A DNA stretch of 37,251 bases. Origin: JAAUTS01 sp034440395 (GTDB lineage: Bacteria; Verrucomicrobiota; Verrucomicrobiia; Methylacidiphilales; JAAUTS01). The translations under genes were made by a program, and so were the position numbers. The DNA is taken from contig JAWXBW010000072.1 in assembly GCA_034440395.1 (NCBI GenBank), positions 1-37,251 of the forward strand. The letters run 5' to 3'. The notes under the pieces are model-generated. The model saw only the letters and a list, made by a program, of their open reading frames with translations, was not told the DNA's origin and made no database searches. Each line of letters opens with the position of its first letter. The stretch's first letter is position 1. Shown here one piece after another: positions 23,753-32,104 of this stretch.

Positions 23753-25158
23753 ATCATCTCTGGAATAATGTCATGTTTCAGCGTCTGCATGGTTTTGGTA
23801 AGTTGCGGCCAAGCATCTAAAAAAAGAGCATACCCGCGTAAATCCGCCTGCATGGCAGCAAGGGGATTTACCTGCAAGATATGTTCGTTAGGAAATTCCC
23901 ACCCTTCAGTTTTCACCAGTGTGCGCGTTTCGTGCAGCCAGCGCTCCATGTCATTCCGCAATAAGATTTCTGACTTAGGCACCTTGGAGAGATAGGTCTC
24001 CCATTGTACTAGGCCGCGGGCATGAAATTGCTGGGAGATGCGACGCAGCTCAGAGAGAAAATCACCAGGTTTCGCTTGTCCTAAAGCTAAAAGATGCCGC
24101 GAAAGAAAGGAGTAATGAGTAATGCCCTGACGCTCTTTTACGTCATTGATCAGGCTAATAAACCAGCTACCCCAAAAAGGTCTGACTACAGGATTAGAGC
24201 GGACGGAATGTTCATAGACACGACCTTCCATAGGACGGTGTTCGACCATATACGGGAGACGACCCACCCAGTTGCCTGGGTCGTGATTCCATGCCATGGT
24301 TTGGCACACAATGTCTTGCAATCGGTAAGTAGGGAAAAATGGCGGCAGATCCGCCGCTAGATCAAGCCCTGCTGCCATACCCGCACCCATTAGCTTACCG
24401 ATAACAACGCTCTTGTCGTTAAAGTCACCAGCTCTGCGGATTTGACACAGCACATCGTCATCCAGAGTAATCACTTGTTCGCCAGCGTGGCATAAAATCA
24501 TCCAATTACGATTTGCGCCGAGACTATTTTTTTTCTCTGGAATAAGTCCAAAACGACATGTTTCAATATCTACCCCTGAATGTTTAGCGAGTAGAACCAG
24601 AGCTTTTTCCTTATGCACACGGGTCATTCGTTTAACACGTATTCCATGATTCTCTGCGCGTTTGATTTGGGAATGCCAGCCTTCGGGCAACGTCATCGCC
24701 TCATCACTGTCATCAAAGAAGCTAAAACTGGGCTTACGACCATATGTGATGACGTTGGTTAGAAACGAATTCAGCACGCGCACCATCATGTCGGGGCGAT
24801 TTGCGGTTGGGATACCTAGGGCGGTAACAGGCTGCGGAAGTGATGTAGTGCGTTCTATTGAGTTGAGTTGTGATAAGAGTTCCGTGCGAGAGACGAGCAA
24901 ACGTTTTGCGGTTAACGATTGCCAGATCTCTTGTAATTCCGACTCGTGCAGTCCGAAAGAATCGGCGTAAGTGGCTCGATGCTCGCTAGGAGGACGCAGA
25001 CCTGCACATGCAACAAGGAGTGCGTATTCGGAACTGTCGAGGCGGTGGGTTTCTCCCGATAAGTTGTTACGAACCAAATGGTGTGCTTCACCGACATGTT
25101 GCGTCAATAGAGGCACAGCAATAACGGCAGTTTCTCGTTTTAGTCGGAGGGGCTCCAC
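23749..25158 (-). CDS. PqqD-like/GT-A glycosyltransferase-like protein (cassette 2, copy A, lacks middle block)
   Basis: A 469-residue paralogue of the 612-residue protein at 4612, from GTG 25158. The N-terminal PqqD-like region is recognisable (LSGETHRLDSSEYALLVA, then IWQSLTAKRLLVS, about 33-91). The GT-A core is complete: LGIPTANRPD (about 114-123), FFDDSDE (147-153), GANRN (214-218) and TLDDDV (231-236). Right after the DDD motif it jumps to the region DLPPFFPTYRLQD (270-282), so the block that spans about residues 250-372 of the full-length protein, including its GDDT, is missing in frame. The C-terminal helical part is retained. It should still bind a metal and a nucleotide-sugar. It overlaps the next gene by ATGA. 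Confidence 0.7.
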   Translation of the reverse strand: MEPLRLKRETAVIAVPLLTQHVGEAHHLVRNNLSGETHRLDSSEYALLVACAGLRPPSEHRATYADSFGLHESELQEIWQSLTAKRLLVSRTELLSQLNSIERTTSLPQPVTALGIPTANRPDMMVRVLNSFLTNVITYGRKPSFSFFDDSDEAMTLPEGWHSQIKRAENHGIRVKRMTRVHKEKALVLLAKHSGVDIETCRFGLIPEKKNSLGANRNWMILCHAGEQVITLDDDVLCQIRRAGDFNDKSVVIGKLMGAGMAAGLDLAADLPPFFPTYRLQDIVCQTMAWNHDPGNWVGRLPYMVEHRPMEGRVYEHSVRSNPVVRPFWGSWFISLINDVKERQGITHYSFLSRHLLALGQAKPGDFLSELRRISQQFHARGLVQWETYLSKVPKSEILLRNDMERWLHETRTLVKTEGWEFPNEHILQVNPLAAMQADLRGYALFLDAWPQLTKTMQTLKHDIIPEMI

Positions 25159-25252
25159 GGAAACGGATTTTCGACCTGAAAACCATTGGCGAATTGATGA
25201 CAGTAAAGGTGCGGGTTGGAGAGTTGCAGCGACATGGGTAAAATTTTATTCG

Positions 25253-25459
25253 TTAATTTTCAGGCTGGTCGAGCTCGGGGCTATTTTCTAGAAACTCATA
25301 CTCTTCCAAATGCTCAGCACTTAAAGGCTCAGAGATCATGTGCTCTGCATTAAACCATTTTCCTAGATCCACTAACTTACAGCGTTCTGAGCAGAAGGGG
25401 CCGAAAGAGGCCTCGAACCACGCTCCATTTTTACGGCAAGTTGGACAGATGACATTCAT
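25253..25459 (-). CDS. yacG: DNA gyrase inhibitor YacG
   Basis: A 68-residue zinc protein with the YacG pattern CPTC at residues 5-8 and CSERC at 23-27, then KLVDLGKWF; the four cysteines hold one zinc. In E. coli YacG binds GyrB and blocks its activity. The acidic tail (LEEYEFLENSPELDQ) is typical. It lies downstream of the Spx/ArsC-like gene on the same strand with a 17-base gap, and may share its transcript. Confidence 0.92.
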   Translation of the reverse strand: MNVICPTCRKNGAWFEASFGPFCSERCKLVDLGKWFNAEHMISEPLSAEHLEEYEFLENSPELDQPEN

Positions 25460-25476
25460 GACGAATTTAAAAAATG

Positions 25477-25827
25477 TTAGTTAAAAATCTCTTCCCATTC
25501 GCCCTGTTTAAATCCGAGAAGAGCCATATTTTTTCCTAGAACAAAAGGTCTTTTGACTAAATTCCCATTAGAAACTAATAAGGTTAAAGCTTCGGCCTCA
25601 CTTAGTTTTGACAATTTATCCTTCAAGCCTAACTCTTTGTAGTCACGGCCAGAGGTGTTAAATAATTTTCTTAACTCTCCCTGTGCTTGTAGCATAATAC
25701 GCAGCTCGGTGAGTGTAGGCGGCGTTTCACGAATGGCTAAAATCTCATGCTTAATCTTCCGCCCGCTCAGCCATTTAATAGCCTTGCGGCAGGTGTCGCA
25801 ATTTTTGTAAGCGTAGATTTTTAACAT
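25477..25827 (-). CDS. ArsC/Spx/YffB-family thioredoxin-fold protein
   Basis: A 116-residue protein with a thioredoxin-like fold of the ArsC/Spx family. The redox motif is C10-x2-C13 (YKNCDTCRKA), as in Spx and YffB. Later landmarks are the conserved RxY-type segment GRDYKELGLKDKL and the Arg-Pro motif VKRPFVLG. The second cysteine argues for a Spx/MgsR or YffB-like protein, but without the RNA-polymerase-binding test a redox or arsenate-reductase role is possible. It lies 8 bases downstream of fabV on the same strand. Confidence 0.88.
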   Translation of the reverse strand: MLKIYAYKNCDTCRKAIKWLSGRKIKHEILAIRETPPTLTELRIMLQAQGELRKLFNTSGRDYKELGLKDKLSKLSEAEALTLLVSNGNLVKRPFVLGKNMALLGFKQGEWEEIFN

Positions 25828-25835
25828 AGTTAAAT

Positions 25836-27035
25836 TTAGATAGTGGCGGGCTTACCCTCGACCTGCATGGGGTCAGCTTCCACCTCGTAATTGACTCCAG
25901 CTAATCCAAAACCGAAAAGCTTAACGAACTCTTTTTGGTAAGCTTCAAAGTCGGATATTTCCTTTAAGTTTTCTGTGTTGACTTGAAGCCAAAGCGCAGC
26001 CACGGCAGCTTGGATTTCGGGTCGCATTTCCCAGTCGTCCAAGCGGACACGCCCTGAAGAGTCGAGTTGTAAATCTGCATGATGATAAAGGCGTTGGGCA
26101 AAGAGGCGTTGGAGCTGCTCAATGCAGCCTTCATGCAGCCCCTTTTCTTTCATCACTTTATAGAGTAGTGAGACGTAAAGGGGCACAACGGGGATGGCGG
26201 AGCTGGCTTGAGTCACCAAGGCTTTATTGACCGAGACGTAGGCACCGCCGCCTGTTTTACTAAGGCGTTCGTGTAAAATCTTAGCCGTGGATTCTAAGTG
26301 TTCTTTCGCACGACCGATCGTGCCGTTGCGGTAGATGGGGAAAGTCAACTCAGGTCCTATGTAGGAATAGGCCACGGTCTGGGCGCCAGGAGCCAGCACG
26401 CCGCCTTCTTCCAGAGCGTCGATCCACCATTGCCAATCTTCTCCGCCCATGACGGCGGTAGTGTCGAGCACATCTTGGTCGGTGGCTGGGGGAATAGTAA
26501 TTTCATTAACGAGTTCTCGATCTGTGTCGAGCGTTTTGGAAGTGTAGGAGGCTCCGATTGGTTTGAGACAGGATTTAGAAACAACACCTGTTCTGGGATT
26601 TGTTCGCCGAGGGGAGGCTAAGCTATACACCACGAGATCGACTGAGCCGAGGTCTTGCTTAATGAGATCTACGGTTTGTTTTTTGATATCATCAGAAAAA
26701 GCGTCGCCATTTAGGCTTTTAGCGTAAAGGCCAGCGGCGTGAGCTTGTTGCTCAAAGGCCACGGAATTATACCAACCTGCGGAAGCTGTGCGGTCATCTT
26801 CGGGCGGCTTTTCAAAAAAGAGCCCCAGCGTGGCTGCACCACTACCGAAGGCCGCCGTGATACGTGAAGACAGCCCGTAACCGGTGGAGGAGCCGATCAC
26901 GAGAACTTTTTTGGGACCTTCTGTGATGAGCCCCTTGGATTTTACATAATCCACCTGTTCCCGCACATGAGCGGCACAGCCTTGAGGGTGAGCGGTGATA
27001 CAGATAAACCCACGAATCTTAGGACGAATAAGCAT
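25836..27035 (-). CDS. fabV: trans-2-enoyl-ACP/CoA reductase FabV
   Basis: FabV reduces enoyl-ACP with NADH in the last step of fatty-acid elongation; it is the enoyl reductase type insensitive to triclosan. The 399-residue length is standard. Landmarks are the N-terminal IRPKIRGFICITAHPQGC, the nucleotide loop VLVIGSSTGYGLSSRI, LVVYSLASPRRT, and the active-site Y-x8-K within YRNGTIGRAK in the YSYIGPELTFPI region. It is divergent from ribD (85-base gap). It probably heads a transcript with the Spx-like gene and yacG. No fabI is seen in the window, so this may be the sole enoyl reductase, but that cannot be decided here. Confidence 0.96.
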   Translation of the reverse strand: MLIRPKIRGFICITAHPQGCAAHVREQVDYVKSKGLITEGPKKVLVIGSSTGYGLSSRITAAFGSGAATLGLFFEKPPEDDRTASAGWYNSVAFEQQAHAAGLYAKSLNGDAFSDDIKKQTVDLIKQDLGSVDLVVYSLASPRRTNPRTGVVSKSCLKPIGASYTSKTLDTDRELVNEITIPPATDQDVLDTTAVMGGEDWQWWIDALEEGGVLAPGAQTVAYSYIGPELTFPIYRNGTIGRAKEHLESTAKILHERLSKTGGGAYVSVNKALVTQASSAIPVVPLYVSLLYKVMKEKGLHEGCIEQLQRLFAQRLYHHADLQLDSSGRVRLDDWEMRPEIQAAVAALWLQVNTENLKEISDFEAYQKEFVKLFGFGLAGVNYEVEADPMQVEGKPATI

Positions 27036-27120
27036 CCACCTAGGCTGGTGAAAAGGTTTTGTCAGTCGAGCAAAATAATTCAGCGTTTACGACGAGCCTT
27101 ACTGCCATTAGGTTAATCTT

Positions 27121-28155
27121 GTGACTCATGATCTATGGATGAAAAAGGCACTTGCGCTTGCGCGGAAGGGACTGGGTAAGACCAGCCCAAACCCGTGCGT
27201 GGGTTGCGTCATCGTACGAGGCAGTGAGTTATTAGGTAAAGGTTGGCACAAGAAGGCTGGCCAAGCTCATGCGGAAGTCGAAGCCATTCGTGACGCTCAT
27301 AAAAAGGGACATTCGCTGAAGGGTGCCACGGTTTATGTGACCTTAGAGCCGTGTTGCACGTATGGCCGCACGCCGCCCTGCACCGAGGCATTGATTCAAG
27401 AAAAAGTGAAACGGGTCGTCGTGGCCGCGACGGATCCCAATCCAGAACACGCTGGACGTGCCTACGCACTTTTAAGGCATGCTGGGATTGAAGTGATTAC
27501 GGGCGTTTTGGAGGAGGAAGCTACAGATTTGAATTGCGCCTTTAACCATTGGATCGTGACGGGACGGCCGTGGGTGGTGGTCAAAGCGGCTCTTTCGATT
27601 GATGGGAAATTAACGCGGCCTAGGGGTCAAGGCGCATGGCTAACGGGCGAAAAGGCTCGCTTAGACGTGCATCGTCTCCGGGCTATCTGTGACGCCATCT
27701 TGATCGGAGCAGGCACGGCTCGGAAGGATAATCCGCATCTTACAGTCCGCTTAGGAAAGAAAAGTCAAAGCCAGCCTTGGCGCGTGATCATGACGAAGTC
27801 GGGGCGCCTTCCGAAAAAGCTGCACCTGTTGAGTGATGAATTTTCCGACCGCACCCTCATTTACCAGAATAAAAGTTGGCCTCACGTTTTAGAAGACCTA
27901 GGAAAAAAAGGTGTTCTACGACTAATGGTTGAAGGAGGGGCGAATGTGCTGAAAAGTTTATATCAGAAAAAATTGGTGAACGAAGCAGTTCTCTATACGG
28001 CTCCCCTCGACTTCTCTCAGCATCCTCAGCGTGCCGCCTTAGTAGATGCTGCTTTCTTGTATCAATTAGACCTACGAAAAGCGACAGTTTTTCAACTCGG
28101 ACCAGACTTAAAAATTCAAGGTAAACTGGCGCCACATTTAAAATCTAAACAATAA
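27121..28155 (+). CDS. ribD: bifunctional riboflavin biosynthesis protein RibD
   Basis: Catalyses deamination and then side-chain reduction of the pyrimidine intermediate in riboflavin synthesis, giving 5-amino-6-ribitylamino-uracil phosphate. The N-terminal deaminase has H50-A-E52 and P77-C78-C79-x7-C87 (the zinc site), and the C-terminal reductase (about 150-344) has WVVVKAALSIDGKL, ILIGAGTARKDNP and MVEGGANVL. The start is GTG at 27121. It is followed after 6 bases by ribE. Its dephosphorylated product is also the substrate of CofH, linking this operon to the FO genes at 15.8-17.9 kb. Confidence 0.96.
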   Translation: MTHDLWMKKALALARKGLGKTSPNPCVGCVIVRGSELLGKGWHKKAGQAHAEVEAIRDAHKKGHSLKGATVYVTLEPCCTYGRTPPCTEALIQEKVKRVVVAATDPNPEHAGRAYALLRHAGIEVITGVLEEEATDLNCAFNHWIVTGRPWVVVKAALSIDGKLTRPRGQGAWLTGEKARLDVHRLRAICDAILIGAGTARKDNPHLTVRLGKKSQSQPWRVIMTKSGRLPKKLHLLSDEFSDRTLIYQNKSWPHVLEDLGKKGVLRLMVEGGANVLKSLYQKKLVNEAVLYTAPLDFSQHPQRAALVDAAFLYQLDLRKATVFQLGPDLKIQGKLAPHLKSKQ

Positions 28156-28161
28156 AAATAT

Positions 28162-28752
28162 ATGTTTTCAGGAATTGTTGAAGAAACAGGTATCGTCCGA
28201 TCTCTCCAGCTGGGCGAGAAGAGTTGCCAGCTTACGGTGGAAGCGAATAGGGTATTAGGTGGGATTAAGCTAGGCGACAGTATTGCCAACAATGGGTGTT
28301 GTTTAACGGTGAGTTCGGTTAGTGGAAAAATGATTACTTTTGATCTTTTACAAGAAACTCTGAGGGCGACAAATTTAGGGGATCTTAGTGCGGGGCATAG
28401 GATAAACCTAGAACGATCTTTGCAGGTTAATGACCGGATTGGTGGCCATTTTGTCACAGGGCATGTCGATACGACGGGGGTGATTACCGTTTGGGAAAAG
28501 AAGGGGCAGGACTATACCCTTGAAATTGAGGTTCCTTTTGGGATGGAGCGTTACCTTGTGCCGAAGGGCTGTGTGGCCATTGATGGGATTAGTTTAACTG
28601 TAGGTCAGGTAGAAGAAAATCGGTTTAGTCTTTGGATTATTCCGCATACTATGGAGGTAACCGCATTGCAGGAGCGACAGGTCGGAGATCGAGTAAATTT
28701 GGAATTTGATCTATTAGCTAAATACACCGAGAAGCTCATCGCTCAGCGGTAG
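28162..28752 (+). CDS. ribE: riboflavin synthase alpha chain
   Basis: Dismutates two 6,7-dimethyl-8-ribityllumazine molecules into riboflavin. The protein has 196 residues and the two similar barrel halves: MFSGIVEETGIV at the start and FVTGHVDTTGVI near residue 98. Other conserved parts are GDSIANNGCCLTV and DGISLTVGQV. It forms an operon with ribD. The 3' end overlaps the convergent nucleotidyltransferase-like gene by 39 bases. No ribA/ribB or ribH is present in the window. Confidence 0.96.
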   Translation: MFSGIVEETGIVRSLQLGEKSCQLTVEANRVLGGIKLGDSIANNGCCLTVSSVSGKMITFDLLQETLRATNLGDLSAGHRINLERSLQVNDRIGGHFVTGHVDTTGVITVWEKKGQDYTLEIEVPFGMERYLVPKGCVAIDGISLTVGQVEENRFSLWIIPHTMEVTALQERQVGDRVNLEFDLLAKYTEKLIAQR

Positions 28753-29316
28753 GTTAAGTTTTTGGGAGCACTCTTGCACGAGCTGGAGAAGTTCCTTTTC
28801 CACTTTAAAGCCAGGAAGTCTTGCTACACGCCTAGCCTCAGTCCAATCAAGGGGAAGATTTCCTGATAGGGCTTGAGCGATAAGAAGTTTGGCCGCTTGG
28901 AGCTGATCTTCATTTGTTGAGGGGTAAATGCTGTAAAGAAGACGTCGAGCTAGGGATTCTTCGGGGGATTCTAAGCGGAGGGAGCCTTGAGGGGTTGTGA
29001 TGGTAATGAAGTTATTGGAATAAAACTCAGCGGCACCGCCGAGATCGATGATGATTTCACGAAGTTTAAAAAGTCGAACACTGTCGCGGCAACCTAGAGC
29101 GGACATCACCTCATTTTTCTCAGTAAGGTTCGGGGCGGTTCTTAAAAATCCAAGACCGACATCGCCCGTGGAGTAGAGGCCTTGGGTATAGAGCTCGACC
29201 GTGGCACCGCCGTAAAGGATAGGCTCAAAGCCTTTCTTGCGGAAGGCAGCACAAACCTCAATGGCTATTTCAAGCCTCAGGAGTTGTTCGTGAGATAGGT
29301 TGTCCGTATTGACCAT
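28714..29316 (-). CDS. nucleotidyltransferase-like protein (MNT/AbiEii-type fold)
   Basis: A 200-residue protein with the layout of small nucleotidyltransferases: an N-terminal helix, then FEPILYGGATVELYTQGLYSTGD (Gly-Gly at 36-37, STGD about 49-52). The acidic pair after the strand would normally be D-x-D; here it reads D-V-G, so activity may be impaired. Later parts include a strand IIIDLGGAAEF and a helical C-terminus. It overlaps the upstream 64-codon gene by 47 bases and the 3' end of ribE by 39 bases. Pairing with a small partner suggests a toxin-antitoxin-like or small two-gene module; that is an inference. Confidence 0.65.
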   Translation of the reverse strand: MVNTDNLSHEQLLRLEIAIEVCAAFRKKGFEPILYGGATVELYTQGLYSTGDVGLGFLRTAPNLTEKNEVMSALGCRDSVRLFKLREIIIDLGGAAEFYSNNFITITTPQGSLRLESPEESLARRLLYSIYPSTNEDQLQAAKLLIAQALSGNLPLDWTEARRVARLPGFKVEKELLQLVQECSQKLNLPLSDELLGVFS

Positions 29317-29464
29317 AAAGTTTTTCTAAGGCGGCTTTTTTAACGCTGAATTTGCCTAGTTGATGCTGGAGAGGGCTGCGTTGGACAAAGCCGATTTTGC
29401 GAGCAACTTCATAGCGAGCTTCCCGTTTTTTTTCCCATTCTTCTAAGGTGAAGACGCGTTCCAT
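29270..29464 (-). CDS. small hypothetical protein paired with the nucleotidyltransferase-like gene
   Basis: A 64-residue basic protein: MERVFTLEEWEKKREARYEV, then a segment with RSPLQHQLGKFSVKKAALEKL. It appears to be mainly two amphipathic helices separated by a turn. It overlaps the following 200-codon gene by 47 bases in a different frame, so translation is probably coupled. No known domain was recognised. The overall plan (small gene first, nucleotidyltransferase second) differs from the pair at 11.2-12.2 kb, where the nucleotidyltransferase-like gene comes first. Confidence 0.6.
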   Translation of the reverse strand: MERVFTLEEWEKKREARYEVARKIGFVQRSPLQHQLGKFSVKKAALEKLYGQYGQPISRTTPEA

Positions 29465-29573
29465 AAGAGTACGTTAGCTAGACGGAGCTGTTTAGGCAAG
29501 GAGCACCGCTGTTGTATTTTAACGAAGCACTGCGATTGACGGACGGGAGTTCTTCTGGCTTGATATTTCACTT

Positions 29574-30863
29574 ATGAAACGTGTTGGCATTGGCTTAGTC
29601 GGTTGTGGGGTGGTCGGCGGCGGGGTGATCCATCATCTCGCCCGCAACCATGATCTTTTAGCACAGCGCTCAGGGGTGGATTTATTCATTGCCCAAGTGG
29701 CGGTGCGAGATGTGACTAAAACCCGTGGAGTTGATGCGGCTCTCTTGACGAGGGATTGGCGGCAGGTAGTGAACAATCCTGAGGTAAAGATCGTGGTGGA
29801 GATGATGGGTGGCACGACCTTAGCGCGGGAAGTGGCGGAAGCGGCGATCCGTGCGGGCAAGCCCTTGGTCACGGCGAATAAGGCGTTGTTAGCGGAGTGT
29901 GGTGTGGAACTTTTTAATTTGGCCGAGCAACACAAAGTGCCGATTTATTTTGAGGCGAGTGTGGCTGGGGGAATTCCGATTTTAAAGGCCTTGCGGGAGG
30001 GGTTGCGGGCGAACCATATTCTGGGTATTCATGGGATTATTAATGGAACGTGCAATTATATTCTAAGCCGCATGGCGGATGAGGGTAAAAGTTATGAAGA
30101 GGTTTTAGCAGACGCAAAACGTCTCGGCTATGCAGAGGCGGATGAGGCTCTCGATGTGGATGGGATTGATGCTGCGCATAAAGCGGTGATTTTAGCTTCG
30201 TTATCGTATGGATTTTGGGTGCGGATGGATCAGCTCTATGTGGAAGGGATTCGCAAGGTCACGGCACTGGATATGGAATTTGCGAAGAAGTTAGGCTATG
30301 CCATTAAATTATTAGCCACGATCCGACCGAATCAAGATCGTGCAGTGGAAGTGCGGGTGCATCCCACCTTGATCCCGCGCAGCCATGTGTTGGCTTCCGT
30401 GTCGGGTGCTTATAATGCGGTGGCCGTGCAAGGGGATGTGGTGGGGAATACATTATTTTATGGACGCGGTGCAGGCCCGGATGCCACGGCTAGTGCGGTT
30501 TTAAGTGACATGGTGGAAGCTGCGGTGACATTAAATGAAAACTGCGCCTATCGGGGTTTTGAACGACATGAACTTTATGGAAAAACGGTGGCCATGCTGG
30601 ACGTAACGACGCGTTATTATGTGCGGCTGACGGTCTTAAACAAGCCGGGCGTGTTGGCGCGGGTGGCGGCCTTATTTGGTAAGTATAACTTAGGAATATC
30701 CTCCGTATTTCAGCCTGAAGATGGCGGTGAGGACACGGTTCCTTTAGTGATGTTGTTGGATTATGGAGTTGAGTCAGCCTTTCAAAAAGCCTATGGAGAA
30801 ATTATGAATTTGGATGTTGTGCAAGCACCTTGTCAGGTGATTCGCGTGGAGGACTTTTCATGA
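29574..30863 (+). CDS. hom: homoserine dehydrogenase
   Basis: Reduces aspartate semialdehyde to homoserine in threonine and methionine synthesis. The N-terminal dinucleotide fold has GLVGCGVVGGGV (residues 8-19); TANKALLAECG follows. The catalytic region includes GIINGTCNYILSRM and the EALDVDGIDAAHK stretch with the active-site Asp/Lys. A C-terminal ACT domain (about 350-429: VRLTVLNKPGVLARVAALF) suggests feedback control by threonine. The 429-residue length matches the single-function enzyme. The stop overlaps the start of thrC (ATGA). Confidence 0.97.
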   Translation: MKRVGIGLVGCGVVGGGVIHHLARNHDLLAQRSGVDLFIAQVAVRDVTKTRGVDAALLTRDWRQVVNNPEVKIVVEMMGGTTLAREVAEAAIRAGKPLVTANKALLAECGVELFNLAEQHKVPIYFEASVAGGIPILKALREGLRANHILGIHGIINGTCNYILSRMADEGKSYEEVLADAKRLGYAEADEALDVDGIDAAHKAVILASLSYGFWVRMDQLYVEGIRKVTALDMEFAKKLGYAIKLLATIRPNQDRAVEVRVHPTLIPRSHVLASVSGAYNAVAVQGDVVGNTLFYGRGAGPDATASAVLSDMVEAAVTLNENCAYRGFERHELYGKTVAMLDVTTRYYVRLTVLNKPGVLARVAALFGKYNLGISSVFQPEDGGEDTVPLVMLLDYGVESAFQKAYGEIMNLDVVQAPCQVIRVEDFS

Positions 30864-31918
30864 TCTGGCCCGGAGTGATCCAAGCTTATCGTTCCTATCT
30901 ACCCGTTGATGAGGAGACGCCCGTGGTGACTCTTCTGGAGGGGAATACGCCGTTGATTCCGGTGCCGAGTTTAGTTAGAAAATTAGGTGGAAATTTTACG
31001 CTCTACCTTAAGTATGAAGCCTTAAATCCGACTTGTTCGTTTAAAGATCGTGGCATGACAATGGCGATTTCTAAGGCGGCAGAAAAAGGTGCGAAAGTCG
31101 TAGTCTGCGCCAGCACGGGGAATACCTCGGCAGCGGCGGCAGCGTATGCCGCACGGGCAGGGATGACGGCCGTGGTTATTCTGCCGCATGGGAAAATCGC
31201 CATGGGTAAGTTGGCGCAAGCGTTGATTTACGGAGCGAAGATTATTGCGATTGACGGTAACTTTGACGAGGCTCTTCGGGTGGTGCGTGAGCTAGGAGAA
31301 TTGAGCGAGATCGAGGTGGTTAATTCCATCAACCCCGTTCGCATTGAGGGTCAAAAAACGGCAGCCTTTGAAGTGTGCGACGTGTTAGGCAGCGCACCAG
31401 ATTTTCATTTTATTCCCGTGGGAAATGCCGGCAATATCACTGCTTATTGGAAAGGTTTTAAGGAATATCACGCCTCAGGGAAGATCAGCTCTTTACCTAA
31501 AATGATGGGCTGGCAAGCAGCTGGGTCTGCTCCAATTGTGGATGGTCACATCATCGAGAACCCCAACACGGTGGCTACCGCTATCCGTATTGGTAATCCT
31601 GCAGGCTGGACGACGGCCACAGAAGCGGCGCGCGATTCCGGCGGTAAGATTGATAAAGTCACGGACGAAGAAATCCTGGCGGCTTATCGTATGCTGGCAT
31701 CGACCGAGGGGCTTTTTGTGGAACCAGCTTGTGCCGCGCCTTTGGCTGGAATAATTAAAATGCATAAAGCAGGAGGCATTCCAGAGGGTTCCGTTATTAC
31801 GGCTACCATGACGGGTCACGGCTTAAAAGATCCTGACACGGCGATTAGTCAGTGTAACCAAGACTTAACACCCATTCGCGCCAGTAAAGAAGCTGTCTTG
31901 AAAGTGATAGGTTATTAA
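30860..31918 (+). CDS. thrC: threonine synthase
   Basis: Converts phosphohomoserine to threonine, PLP-dependent. From ATG 30860, which overlaps the hom stop by four bases and follows GGAGGA at 30848-30853, the protein has 352 residues; an upstream GTG at 30830 is less likely. The PLP lysine is K62 in TCSFKDRGM. The glycine-rich phosphate loop lies in PVGNAGNI. Hom and ThrC are translationally coupled; homoserine kinase (thrB) is not in the window. The short length fits the class found in many bacteria with no yeast-type extension. Confidence 0.96.
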   Translation: MIWPGVIQAYRSYLPVDEETPVVTLLEGNTPLIPVPSLVRKLGGNFTLYLKYEALNPTCSFKDRGMTMAISKAAEKGAKVVVCASTGNTSAAAAAYAARAGMTAVVILPHGKIAMGKLAQALIYGAKIIAIDGNFDEALRVVRELGELSEIEVVNSINPVRIEGQKTAAFEVCDVLGSAPDFHFIPVGNAGNITAYWKGFKEYHASGKISSLPKMMGWQAAGSAPIVDGHIIENPNTVATAIRIGNPAGWTTATEAARDSGGKIDKVTDEEILAAYRMLASTEGLFVEPACAAPLAGIIKMHKAGGIPEGSVITATMTGHGLKDPDTAISQCNQDLTPIRASKEAVLKVIGY

Positions 31919-32104
31919 GCTTTGAGGAAAATCTTCTTGAAAAAGAGAAGGTGCATGAAGCTAACAGGTGTGTCATGCTAGGGCTCGCCTTTTGATGGGC
32001 ACGCTTGTTGAGAATAATCTGTACAATCTAAGTCCTTACTAAAGGATGATTTTTGATAACAGACGGGCTACTCTCATTCCGCACAACGAAGATACTAAAA
32101 AATT

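Noticed and set aside
27036..27120. FMN riboswitch upstream of ribD
   Set aside because: The gap is only 85 bases and shared with divergent fabV; no conserved RFN-type sequence is visible.
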